Source: an uncultured bacterium (GTDB lineage: Bacteria; Bacillota; Clostridia; Oscillospirales; Acutalibacteraceae). From it: a stretch of DNA of 6,137 nt. The DNA is taken from assembly GCA_945949625.1 (NCBI GenBank), contig CAMFFI010000074.1, positions 1-6,137 on the forward strand, in the 5' to 3' direction. Shown in pieces: positions 1 through 5,814 of this stretch. The notes beneath the pieces were generated by a model. It was given only the letters and a program-made list of their open reading frames with translations, did not search any database and was not told where the DNA came from. The position numbers and the translations under genes were made by a program. Position 1 is the stretch's first letter. Each line of letters begins with the position of its first letter.

Positions 1-122
1 TTAATAACAGGAGCAAGCATTTTACAGGGACCGCACCAGTCTGCATAAAAATCAACTACCGCAGGCTTACTGCTGTCAAGCACTTCGCTGTCAAACTCAT
101 ATATTGTAACTTCCTTAGCCAT
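1..122 (-). CDS. trxA: Thioredoxin, N-terminal part (runs off the left edge)
   Basis: Cytoplasmic thiol-disulfide oxidoreductase that reduces protein disulfides and is itself reduced by thioredoxin reductase. Only the first 40 residues lie in the window, and the gene continues beyond base 1. They read as the start of a classic thioredoxin: a short N-terminal beta/alpha segment, then AVVDFYADWCGPCKMLAPVI at residues 21-40. The redox pair is C30 and C33 within WCGPC at 29-33. The ATG at 122 is preceded by AAAGGAG (136-130) at 7 bases. That ribosome binding site overlaps the stop codon of the upstream asparaginase-family gene, and the gap between the two genes is only 12 bases, so they are probably one transcript with coupled translation. 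The family assignment is secure. Whether this is the main cellular thioredoxin cannot be told from here. Confidence 0.96.
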   Translation of the reverse strand, partial: MAKEVTIYEFDSEVLDSSKPAVVDFYADWCGPCKMLAPVI

Positions 123-134
123 AGTAAAACTCCT

Positions 135-1145
135 TTAAAATATTTTTTCAAAAAATAAATTTTTCTTCATATACTCAACCGGATTCATTTCCTTCTGAGA
201 ATAAGCAACCAAAAGCTTTGCGTATGCCGACTCTTTGCTTTGATTATAAAGAGGAATTGCTCCGCTGTTTATTATTTCCTTTGTTGTAATATAAATATTC
301 TCCGAATTTTTCAAAGGGCAAAGATAAAAATCAATGTTTTTTTCACTGCATTTCTTTAAAAAATCCAAAGCAGAGCCTTTTCCTTGGGTGCAGACTGTTC
401 CTGAATGATAGGTCATTTGCAAAACTGCTTTTGTGTTTTTTCCAATATTCACAGTTCCATAATCAAAAGAGGGATACGGCGTTAAAATCTGAACACAGTC
501 AGAAAGTACGGGAATTTTCGTTAATACAGGAATTCTTTCTTTGTTGATTTCCTCTAAAGAGGGATTGAACCTGCTTTCTAAAAATTCCGTTTTCCCCTTT
601 TCATAAATTGCCAAAGGCGTATAGGTAAAATCTCTGAATTTATCAAGAAAGCCGTCAGCCTCCTGCAACCTTGACGCAAGGTAAATGCTTGTCTTATCTT
701 GTGTTCCGTATGAAACAAACACACCCTTTACCGGCCTTGATTTAATTAAATCCACAGCGGCTGTAAAATTCTGCAAGCCGTTGCTATGGGGATTTTCAAG
801 GGGATAGTCGGCGGCAACAATTACAAGCGGAATACTTATATGTGCAAAGCAAATGCTCAGCAGTGCAGAGGTATAGCTTAAGGTGTCGGAGCCGTGAGTA
901 AGTATTATTCCGTCGTAATCCTTAAAGCTCAGACTGCTTAACAATTCTGTAAGACTGTTCCAGTAGTCAACCGACATATTCTCACTCAGAATATTTATAG
1001 GCGAAACAACCTGAAACTCTGTTTTGTCATTTTGCGTGGTTTTGTATTTTTCAACTACTTCACAACAGGCGCCCTTTACGTCAACAGTATGGTTTATTAT
1101 TTTACTGCCAATTGTTCCGCCTGTTAAAACCGTGAGTATTTTCAT
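135..1145 (-). CDS. Asparaginase-family protein (type I-like), divergent active site
   Basis: Asparaginases hydrolyse L-asparagine to aspartate and ammonia. The protein has 336 residues, normal for the bacterial family, and no signal peptide, so it is probably cytoplasmic. The N-terminal TGGTIGS (8-14) supplies the nucleophile-type Thr T11. HGSDT (84-88) matches the second signature HGTDT with Thr replaced by Ser. ADGF (163-166) matches the segment after the catalytic Lys of type I enzymes, but the aligned residue here is L160, and the usual SDG before it reads SNG (121-123). YHSGT (246-250) and SAYAKLLVAY near the C-terminus fit the second domain. A start at 1166 is possible in frame, but 1145 is chosen because AGAGGT (1156-1151) lies 5 bases upstream and the family begins MKxLxxxTGGTI. 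A hairpin lies just upstream, and trxA follows after 12 bases. The fold assignment is strong. Asparaginase activity is uncertain because of the substitutions. Confidence 0.88.
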   Translation of the reverse strand: MKILTVLTGGTIGSKIINHTVDVKGACCEVVEKYKTTQNDKTEFQVVSPINILSENMSVDYWNSLTELLSSLSFKDYDGIILTHGSDTLSYTSALLSICFAHISIPLVIVAADYPLENPHSNGLQNFTAAVDLIKSRPVKGVFVSYGTQDKTSIYLASRLQEADGFLDKFRDFTYTPLAIYEKGKTEFLESRFNPSLEEINKERIPVLTKIPVLSDCVQILTPYPSFDYGTVNIGKNTKAVLQMTYHSGTVCTQGKGSALDFLKKCSEKNIDFYLCPLKNSENIYITTKEIINSGAIPLYNQSKESAYAKLLVAYSQKEMNPVEYMKKNLFFEKIF

Positions 1146-1165
1146 AATTGACCTCTTTAATAACA

Positions 1166-1199
1166 AAAGGATAAAACTCCCATAAGAGCTTTATCCTTT
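1166..1199 (-). terminator. Hairpin after the transketolase pair, terminator or attenuator
   Basis: On the minus strand, AAAGGATAAAGCTC (1199-1186) pairs over 14 positions with GAGTTTTATCCTTT (1179-1166), leaving a 6-base loop. The one non-Watson-Crick position is a G-U pair in minus-strand RNA but would be an A-C mismatch in plus-strand RNA, so the structure favours leftward transcription. A moderately U-rich tail (TGTTATT) follows. It sits 17 bases after the transketolase stop and 20 bases before the asparaginase-family start, leaving no room for a separate promoter between hairpin and ribosome binding site. It may therefore act as a partial terminator or processing site. The pairing is directly visible; the function is inferred. 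Confidence 0.68.
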
Positions 1200-1215
1200 A
1201 TAGTATCTGCTAAAA

Positions 1216-2160
1216 TCAGCCTTTTACTACCTGTGTTATTACTTTGGCAATATTATCCTTGCAAAGTCCGAAAATTTCAAGAAGCTCTTTAGCGGGACCG
1301 CTGTATCCGAATTTATCCTCAACGCCGATGCGTGTTACGGGAACAGGGCAGTGAGTGCTTGTTACCTGACAAACAGCGTCGGCAAGTCCGCCGATAATGT
1401 TATGCTCCTCAACGGTAATGATTCTTCCTGTTTCCTTAGCCGCCTTAATGATAATTTCTTCATCAATAGGCTTAATGGTGTGGATGTTAATAAGGCGCGC
1501 GTTAATGCCCTGTGCTTCAAGCTCCCTGACAGCCTTAAGTGCCTCATTTACAACAAGGCCTGTTGCAATAACGGTTACGTCGTTACCCTCGTGCAGAGTA
1601 ATTCCCTTTCCAAGCTCAAATTTATAAGTTTCAGGGTCGTTAAAGCTGTCGATTGCAAGTCTGCCTAAACGTATATACACAGGTCCTTTATGCTCGATAG
1701 CGGCTTTTGTGGCAGCCATCATCTCGTAATGGTCGGCAGGGTTAAGAACTACCATTCCCGGCAGAGTTCTCATAAGCGCAATATCCTCAAGACATTGGTG
1801 AGTTGCACCGTCTTCACCGGTTGAAATACCTGCGTGACTTCCTGCAATTTTTACATTAAGATGAGGATAAGCAATAGAGTTTCTGATTTGCTCAAAGGCT
1901 CTTCCTGTGGCAAACATTGCAAAAGAGGCTGCAACAGGGATTTTGCCTGCTGTTGCAAGACCTGCGGCAACGCCCATCATATTACCCTCGGCAATTCCGC
2001 AGTCTCTGAAGCGCTCCGGAAATTCCTTTTTGAAAATAGAAGTTTTTGTTGCGGCAGCCAAATCGGCGTCAAGCACAACAATATCCTTATTAGTTTTTGC
2101 AAGCTCGCAAAGAGCCATTCCAAAGCTTTCTCTGGTTGCTTTTGTTACGATTTCAGCCAT
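1216..2160 (-). CDS. Transketolase, C-terminal subunit (pyrimidine-binding and C-terminal domains)
   Basis: This is the second half of a split transketolase, which moves two-carbon ketol units between sugar phosphates in the non-oxidative pentose phosphate pathway. The 314 residues are a typical length for this subunit. Residues 1 to about 165 form the domain that binds the pyrimidine ring of thiamine diphosphate. They include CGIAEGNMMG (54-63) with the expected cofactor-activating E58, FAMFATGRAFEQIR (80-93), and GATHQCLEDIALMR (118-131) with H121. Residues from about 185 on form the C-terminal domain, with VEEHNIIGGL (250-259) and GYSG (285-288). The ATG at 2160 is used because it overlaps the stop of the N-terminal subunit gene as TGATG and has GGAGGG (2175-2170) at 9 bases. 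An in-frame GTG at 2166 lies too close to that site. The overlap should keep the two subunits in equal amounts. The E1-like fold is shared with DXP synthase, but the adjacent N-terminal half fits transketolase better. Confidence 0.95.
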   Translation of the reverse strand: MAEIVTKATRESFGMALCELAKTNKDIVVLDADLAAATKTSIFKKEFPERFRDCGIAEGNMMGVAAGLATAGKIPVAASFAMFATGRAFEQIRNSIAYPHLNVKIAGSHAGISTGEDGATHQCLEDIALMRTLPGMVVLNPADHYEMMAATKAAIEHKGPVYIRLGRLAIDSFNDPETYKFELGKGITLHEGNDVTVIATGLVVNEALKAVRELEAQGINARLINIHTIKPIDEEIIIKAAKETGRIITVEEHNIIGGLADAVCQVTSTHCPVPVTRIGVEDKFGYSGPAKELLEIFGLCKDNIAKVITQVVKG

Positions 2161-3008
2161 CAGCACTCGCCCTCCAATCTTGAAAGTTCAGCCTCAAGTT
2201 CAGCCGTAGCCTGTTCAAACTGCTCTTTGTTCGGAGCTGTTCCGTGCCAGCCAACCTGATTTTCCATAAATGAAACGCCCTTGCCCTTGATTGTTTTTGC
2301 AAGAATTGCAGTGGGCTGTCCCTTTGTTTCTTTGGCAATATTCAAAGCGTTTTCAATTTCATTAAAGTTGTGACCGTCGATTTTTACTACCTTAAAGCCA
2401 AAGCTCTCGAATTTTTTATCAAGAGGCTCAATGGAGCAAACCTCTTCAACGGGACCGTCAATCTGAAGACCGTTCTGGTCAACTATTACAACAAGATTAT
2501 CAAGATTATTGTGAGAAGCAAACATAGCTGACTCCCAGACCTGACCTTCTTCACACTCACCGTCGCCCAGAACTGTGTAAACACGGTAATCCTTATTGTC
2601 AAACTTTGCGGCAAGAGCCATTCCGCAGGCGGCGGAAACTCCCTGTCCCAAAGAGCCGGAGCTCATATCAATTCCGGGAGTACCCTTCATATCGGGATGT
2701 CCCTGAAGCATTGCTCCAACATGGCGAAGAGATTTAAGCTCGTCCCAGTCGAAATAACCCTTTAAAGCAAGTGTTGCATAAAGGCTGGGGCAACAATGTC
2801 CCTTTGACAGAACAAAACGGTCTCTGTCAGCCATTTCAGGATTTTTGGGGTCAACATTCATTTCTTTAAAATAAAGATAGGTAAAAATGTCAGCGGCAGA
2901 TAAAGAACCGCCCGGATGACCGGATTTTGCATTGTAAGTACCTAAAATTGCTCCGATTCTGGACTTACAGGCCAGAATTTTCAGCTGGTTTTCTTCTTTT
3001 AAATTCAT
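2160..3008 (-). CDS. Transketolase, N-terminal subunit (thiamine diphosphate-binding)
   Basis: This is the first half of the split transketolase, providing the diphosphate/Mg-binding domain; it should assemble with the product of the next gene. The 282 residues are normal for the stand-alone subunit. Visible motifs in order are KSGHPGGSLSAAD (28-40) with H31, DRFVLSKGH (63-71) with H71, SGSLGQGVSAACGMALA (117-133), and the thiamine diphosphate motif starting GDGECEEGQVWE (148-159) and ending at N179 in VDQNG (176-180). DGH (211-213) and GWHG (253-256) supply further conserved active-site histidines. The ATG at 3008 follows GGAGGT (3020-3015) at a 6-base spacing and begins the usual N-terminal helix. 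The 12 extra in-frame codons upstream to 3044 run through this ribosome binding site and are not translated. It is the first gene of the leftward operon, next to the divergent promoter region. No key residue appears to be missing. Confidence 0.96.
   Translation of the reverse strand: MNLKEENQLKILACKSRIGAILGTYNAKSGHPGGSLSAADIFTYLYFKEMNVDPKNPEMADRDRFVLSKGHCCPSLYATLALKGYFDWDELKSLRHVGAMLQGHPDMKGTPGIDMSSGSLGQGVSAACGMALAAKFDNKDYRVYTVLGDGECEEGQVWESAMFASHNNLDNLVVIVDQNGLQIDGPVEEVCSIEPLDKKFESFGFKVVKIDGHNFNEIENALNIAKETKGQPTAILAKTIKGKGVSFMENQVGWHGTAPNKEQFEQATAELEAELSRLEGEC
2161..2175 (-). promoter_or_regulatory. Ribosome binding site that sets the start of the C-terminal transketolase gene
   Basis: GGAGGG at 2175-2170 lies inside the last codons of the N-terminal subunit gene, 9 bases before ATG 2160 and only 3 bases before the alternative GTG at 2166. 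The spacing favours the ATG and the TGATG overlap. Ribosomes ending the first gene can restart at once on the second. Confidence 0.75.
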
Positions 3009-3035
3009 CTTGTAACCTCCAATGGTAAAATTACA

Positions 3036-3063
3036 TTCATACAAAGTTTATTTTATCATACAA
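3036..3063 (-). promoter_or_regulatory. Tentative promoter for the transketolase pair
   Basis: On the minus strand, TTGTAT (3063-3058), a 16-base spacer and TATGAA (3041-3036) give a fair match to a sigma-A promoter, with a leader of about 20 bases that includes GGAGGT. An alternative -10 is TATGAT (3060-3055), but it has no good -35 partner. A promoter must lie in this region because the gene is the first of its operon. The exact boxes are a weak inference in very AT-rich DNA. Confidence 0.3.
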
Positions 3064-3108
3064 ATTTCGCTCTATTTTTCGCTATTGTAAATTTAAGTTA
3101 AAATAATA

Positions 3109-3136
3109 TTGAAAAATACGTTTTTTATGCTATAAT
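3109..3136 (+). promoter_or_regulatory. coaX: Sigma-A promoter for coaX
   Basis: TTGAAA (3109-3114), a 16-base spacer and a perfect TATAAT (3131-3136) form the best promoter in the window. A TGC just before the -10 box adds an extended -10 element. Transcription should start near 3143, giving a leader of roughly 64 bases to the coaX ATG. This leader contains a 7+1+7 palindrome (3163-3177). The promoter could serve coaX, the transporter gene and birA if the later hairpins are read through. Confidence 0.78.
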
Positions 3137-3162
3137 TCTATTGTAATGTTATTATATAATTT

Positions 3163-3177
3163 ATAATTGACAATTAT
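3163..3177. repeat. Short palindrome in the coaX leader
   Basis: ATAATTG and CAATTAT flank a single central A. The palindrome lies about 20 bases downstream of the predicted coaX transcription start and 29 bases before ATG 3207. The position suits a repressor operator, but the sequence is all A/T except for one G and one C, so chance is a real alternative. It does not resemble a classical BirA site, since no GTTAAC half-site is seen. Confidence 0.35.
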
Positions 3178-3206
3178 TATAAAACACTTTTAAAGGATTG
3201 AAAAAA

Positions 3207-3971
3207 ATGCTTTTGGTTGCCGATGTGGGAAATACAAACATAAAGTTAGGTCTTTTTAACAAAGAGGAGCTTAAGTTCAAGCTTCGCTTTGCCACCGACC
3301 AGAGCAAAACAGCCGACGAGCTGGCGGTTGAGCTTTTTACGTTCTTTCAGATTTACAATATTGACGCAAAAAACATCAGCTCTTCCATTATAAGCTCGGT
3401 TGTGCCGAAAATAACACGTCCCTTAAGAGAAGCCATAAAAACCGTAACAGGCATAAAAAGCCTTGTTATCGGACCGGGAATTAAAACAGGTCTTGACATC
3501 AAAATCGACCATCCCGAAACTCTGGGCGCTGATATAGTTGCAGGAAGCGTTGCCGCCTGCGAAAAATACGGCTGTCCCAACATTACAATATTTATGGGTA
3601 CGGCAACAGCTATTGTGTATAATGATGAAAACAACTGCTATTGCGGCGGTGCAATTATGCCGGGTGTGGGAATTTCTCTTGACGCTTTGACAAGCCACGG
3701 CGCTTTGCTTTCCTCGGTGGATTTAATAGCGCCGAAAAAAGCTATCTGCACAAACACGGCCGACTGTATCCGCTCGGGCGTGGTTCTGGGAAATGCCTAT
3801 ATGATTGACGGCTTTATAGACAAATTCAGCCGCGAGGTAAACAAGGAATGTACCGTTATTTCCACAGGAGGACTTTCCTCTCAGATAATTAAAAACTGTC
3901 GTCATAAAATAATAAACGACGATAATCTTATTCTTGACGGTTTGCGTATTATAAGCAGCAGAAATCAATAA
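3207..3971 (+). CDS. coaX: Type III pantothenate kinase (CoaX) with altered active site
   Basis: CoaX phosphorylates pantothenate with ATP, the first committed step of coenzyme A synthesis, and works in the cytoplasm as a dimer. The 254 residues and overall order fit the family. MLLVADVGNTN (1-11) has the phosphate-loop D6, LGADIVAGSVAA (107-118) has the presumed catalytic base D109, GTATA is at 131-135, GGAIMPGVGISLDAL (147-161) follows, and STGGL is at 219-223, with LDGL (243-246) near the end. Two usually conserved residues are changed: the Asp of the DxGTAT motif is F129, and the Arg of GADR is I110. The frame is intact, so these are not frameshift effects. The ATG at 3207 is chosen because AAAGGA (3192-3197) is 9 bases upstream and the family begins MLLxxDxGNT. 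The in-frame TTG at 3198 directly abuts that site. It is the first gene of the rightward cofactor cluster. The family is certain; full kinase activity is not. Confidence 0.92.
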   Translation: MLLVADVGNTNIKLGLFNKEELKFKLRFATDQSKTADELAVELFTFFQIYNIDAKNISSSIISSVVPKITRPLREAIKTVTGIKSLVIGPGIKTGLDIKIDHPETLGADIVAGSVAACEKYGCPNITIFMGTATAIVYNDENNCYCGGAIMPGVGISLDALTSHGALLSSVDLIAPKKAICTNTADCIRSGVVLGNAYMIDGFIDKFSREVNKECTVISTGGLSSQIIKNCRHKIINDDNLILDGLRIISSRNQ

Positions 3972-3981
3972 ATCTGTGGTG

Positions 3982-4077
3982 TATTTACAATTTAATATTT
4001 TGTTTTTTCAGTTTGATGCAACGGGGAAAATCCCCTTTGTAAATAAATTTGCGTTTCACCCGAAAAAAGGTTCGGGG
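3982..4077 (+). promoter_or_regulatory. Structured leader upstream of the ECF S-component gene
   Basis: The coaX to transporter gap (3972-4098) holds several possible stems. TATTTACAA (3982-3990) pairs perfectly with TTGTAAATA (4037-4045). GGGGA (4023-4027) pairs with TCCCC (4031-4035) inside it. CCCGAA (4059-4064) pairs with TTCGGG (4071-4076), ending eight bases before AGGAGG (4085-4090). The G-rich box at 4074-4077 could instead pair with the CCCC at 4032-4035, giving mutually exclusive folds. The second hairpin could also weakly terminate coaX transcripts (CCCCTTTGT follows). I do not recognise a known riboswitch class such as TPP, FMN, THF or preQ1. The pairings are visible; a regulatory role is inferred. 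Confidence 0.42.
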
Positions 4078-4098
4078 AAGCAGCAGGAGGTTTTTTAA

Positions 4099-4701
4099 AT
4101 GACAAAAACAAACAATTTCTCAAAGGTGCAAAGAATGGTTATTCTTGCCGTACTGACAGCGCTTACGCTGGTAATGGCTTTTACGCCTCTCGGTTACCTG
4201 AAGGTAGGAGTTCTTTCCATTTCCTTTATGTGCGTTCCCATTGCCGTCGGTGCAATTACTCTCGGTCCCGGGGCAGGACTTTTGCTTGGTACTGTTTTCG
4301 GCATTACAAGCTTTGCTCAGTGCTTTGGAATGGACGCATTCGGAACAGCAATGTTTACAATTAACCCGTTCTTTACATTTGTTATCTGTGTTGTATCAAG
4401 AGCGTTAATGGGCTTGCTTACCGGCTTGATTGCCTCTGGCCTTTACAAACTTTTCAAAGATAAAAAAGCCGGAAAATTCTACTTAAACGATATTATCGCA
4501 GTTATTCTCTGCCCTGTAATGAACACCGCTTTCTTCCTTGGATTTATGGCATTGTTCTTCGGCGGTACTCAGGTTGCCGGACTTGACGTTATAACAATGG
4601 TTGTTATACCGGCCCTTTCAATTAACTGCGTTATTGAAATTATTGCCTGCACCGTTATCGGCTCTGCTGTCAGCATAGTAGTCAAGAAAATTGTAAAATA
4701 A
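4099..4701 (+). CDS. ECF transporter S component, possibly for pantothenate
   Basis: This is the substrate-binding membrane subunit of an energy-coupling factor vitamin transporter. It must pair with the shared EcfA/EcfA'/EcfT module, which is not in this window. The 200 residues are typical. Long hydrophobic stretches suggest about six membrane helices (roughly 12-30, 38-55, 58-76, 86-115, 131-155 and 164-193), with a basic loop at 117-127 and a basic C-terminus. The first helix carries AVLTA (17-21), like the AxxxA contact motif for EcfT. LGYLKVGVLSISF (31-43) and AITLGPGAGLLLGTVFGITS (52-71) look like the general ECF S-component family. The ATG at 4099 has AGGAGG (4085-4090) at 8 bases. 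It lacks the BioY signature, so biotin is not indicated despite birA next door. The coaX neighbour favours pantothenate (PanT-like), by inference only. Confidence 0.88.
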   Translation: MTKTNNFSKVQRMVILAVLTALTLVMAFTPLGYLKVGVLSISFMCVPIAVGAITLGPGAGLLLGTVFGITSFAQCFGMDAFGTAMFTINPFFTFVICVVSRALMGLLTGLIASGLYKLFKDKKAGKFYLNDIIAVILCPVMNTAFFLGFMALFFGGTQVAGLDVITMVVIPALSINCVIEIIACTVIGSAVSIVVKKIVK

Positions 4702-4715
4702 TAAATAAACTTATG

Positions 4716-4742
4716 GGGCAGAGAAATCTGCCCAAAATTTTT
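4716..4742 (+). terminator. GAAA-tetraloop hairpin between the S-component gene and birA
   Basis: GGGCAGA (4716-4722) and TCTGCCC (4727-4733) form a perfect 7-bp GC-rich stem closed by a GAAA tetraloop, 14 bases after the transporter stop. A T run (4738-4742) follows, but four A bases separate it from the stem, which is not ideal for intrinsic termination. The birA ribosome binding site begins 9 bases after the T run. It may be a partial terminator that lowers birA expression, or an RNA-stabilising hairpin. Confidence 0.55.
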
Positions 4743-4751
4743 ATTAAAATC

Positions 4752-4761
4752 GGTGATGTTT
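4752..4761 (+). promoter_or_regulatory. birA: Ribosome binding site deciding the birA start
   Basis: GGTGAT (4752-4757) is the only Shine-Dalgarno-like sequence near the birA start. It fits ATG 4762 at 4 bases. The in-frame GTG 4753 and ATG 4756 lie within it and would have no site of their own. Confidence 0.6.
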
Positions 4762-5730
4762 ATGCAGGAAAAGGTATATGAAATTTTAAAAAATTCCCAA
4801 GGCTATGTATCGGGACAGGAAATTTCAAAACAGCTCAGCGTTTCACGTCAGGCTGTATGGAAGGCAATAAATGCGCTTAAGGAGCAAGGCTTTGTTATAG
4901 ATTCTGTTACCAACAAGGGATATAAAATTATCGAATACCCGAAAAACTTGTGCAAGCCTGTTGTTTGCAGTATGCTTAATACGAAATTTACGGGAAGACA
5001 TCTTGAGATTCTTGAAAGCACCCATTCCACAAACGACGACTTAAAAAAGGCAGGTCACAGCGGCTGTGAAAACGGAACGGTTATTGCCGCAAGGGAACAG
5101 ACCGCAGGCAAAGGCAGACTGGGCAGAACGTGGCTTTCAAAAAAAGATGAAAACATTGCCTTTTCACTGTTGTTAAGACCGAAGCTGTCGCCTATGGAGG
5201 TTTCGGGAATTACCCCTGTTGCAGGGCTTGCAGTATGTAAGGCGATAAGGGAGTTCTGCAATATTGACTGCAAAATAAAATGGCCTAACGACGTTATTGT
5301 AAACAATAAAAAGCTTGTGGGCATTTTAACCGAGATGAGCGCTGAGTTTGACGCTGTGGAATACATTATTGTGGGTATAGGAATTAACACAGACCAGTCG
5401 GAATTTCCCCGGGAGGTAAAGGATAAGGCAACCTCTGTTTTTCTGGAAACAGGAGAGCGTGTTAATAAAAATATGCTGCTTGCCTGTATTCTGAACTCTT
5501 TGGAAAAAGAGTTTTTAAAAAGCGATTACCGCATTAATGAAAGCAATATTGAAGAATACAAAAGTCTTTGCGCTACAATAAACAGAACAGTAAGCTTTAT
5601 AAGAGGCGGCAAAACAATATCCGGCAAGGCTGTTAATGTAACCGGCAGCGGCGAGCTTCAGGTTCAGCTTTCAGACGGTTCCCTATGCAGCGTTAATTCA
5701 GGAGAAGTAACCATTCAGGGAATTTATTGA
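4762..5730 (+). CDS. birA: Biotin-[acetyl-CoA-carboxylase] ligase with DNA-binding domain (BirA)
   Basis: BirA activates biotin to biotinyl-5'-AMP and attaches it to a lysine of the biotin carboxyl carrier protein. The form with an N-terminal winged helix also represses biotin genes. The 322 residues match this two-function type. Residues 1-58 form the winged helix (VSGQEISKQLSVSRQAVWKA at 16-35). The catalytic domain follows, with ESTHSTND (85-92), the biotin/AMP loop GKGRLGRTW (116-124), KWPND (173-177), KKLVGIL (183-189) with the expected catalytic K184, and GIGIN (205-209). Residues from about 275 form the small C-terminal SH3-like domain. The start at 4762 is favoured by GGTGAT 4 bases upstream and by the MQEKVYEIL opening. 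The in-frame GTG 4753 and ATG 4756 are alternatives. No BirA operator was recognised in the window, so regulated genes are likely elsewhere. No residue looks abnormal. Confidence 0.96.
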   Translation: MQEKVYEILKNSQGYVSGQEISKQLSVSRQAVWKAINALKEQGFVIDSVTNKGYKIIEYPKNLCKPVVCSMLNTKFTGRHLEILESTHSTNDDLKKAGHSGCENGTVIAAREQTAGKGRLGRTWLSKKDENIAFSLLLRPKLSPMEVSGITPVAGLAVCKAIREFCNIDCKIKWPNDVIVNNKKLVGILTEMSAEFDAVEYIIVGIGINTDQSEFPREVKDKATSVFLETGERVNKNMLLACILNSLEKEFLKSDYRINESNIEEYKSLCATINRTVSFIRGGKTISGKAVNVTGSGELQVQLSDGSLCSVNSGEVTIQGIY

Positions 5731-5781
5731 GCTTAATATGTTAAGTATATTTTCTGCATATAAAGAATCATATTTCAATTC

Positions 5782-5814
5782 AGAGCTTGCAATTACGCAG
5801 GCTCTTTTTGTTTT
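5782..5814 (+). terminator. Intrinsic terminator after birA
   Basis: AGAGCTTGC (5782-5790) pairs with GCAGGCTCT (5797-5805) over nine positions, including one U-G pair, around a 6-base loop. It is followed directly by TTTTGTTTT. It lies 51 bases after the birA stop and should end the rightward cofactor operon. Confidence 0.9.

Noticed and set aside
1351..1668. Open frames on the plus strand opposite the C-terminal transketolase gene (also 1397-1627 and 1834-2259)
   Set aside because: They lie wholly or largely opposite conserved transketolase codons, have no ribosome binding sites, and give cysteine/serine-rich, non-protein-like translations.
3120..3206. BirA operator in the coaX leader
   Set aside because: The palindrome ATAATTG-A-CAATTAT lacks GTTAAC-type half-sites and is too AT-rich to assign to BirA.
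3591..3605. Frameshift or sequencing error explaining the F129 change in CoaX
   Set aside because: The frame is open and conserved on both sides, and the substitution would need several base changes from an Asp codon, so it looks like real divergence.
3353..3968. Open frames on the minus strand opposite coaX (3353-3634, 3423-3698, 3723-3968)
   Set aside because: They are antisense to clear CoaX motifs, with no supporting start signals or recognisable domains.
4099..4701. BioY biotin transporter
   Set aside because: The neighbouring birA suggested it, but the BioY signature segments are absent; only the general ECF S-component pattern is seen.
4843..5390. Open frames on the minus strand opposite birA
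   Set aside because: They are shadows of the BirA reading frame, without ribosome binding sites or family features.
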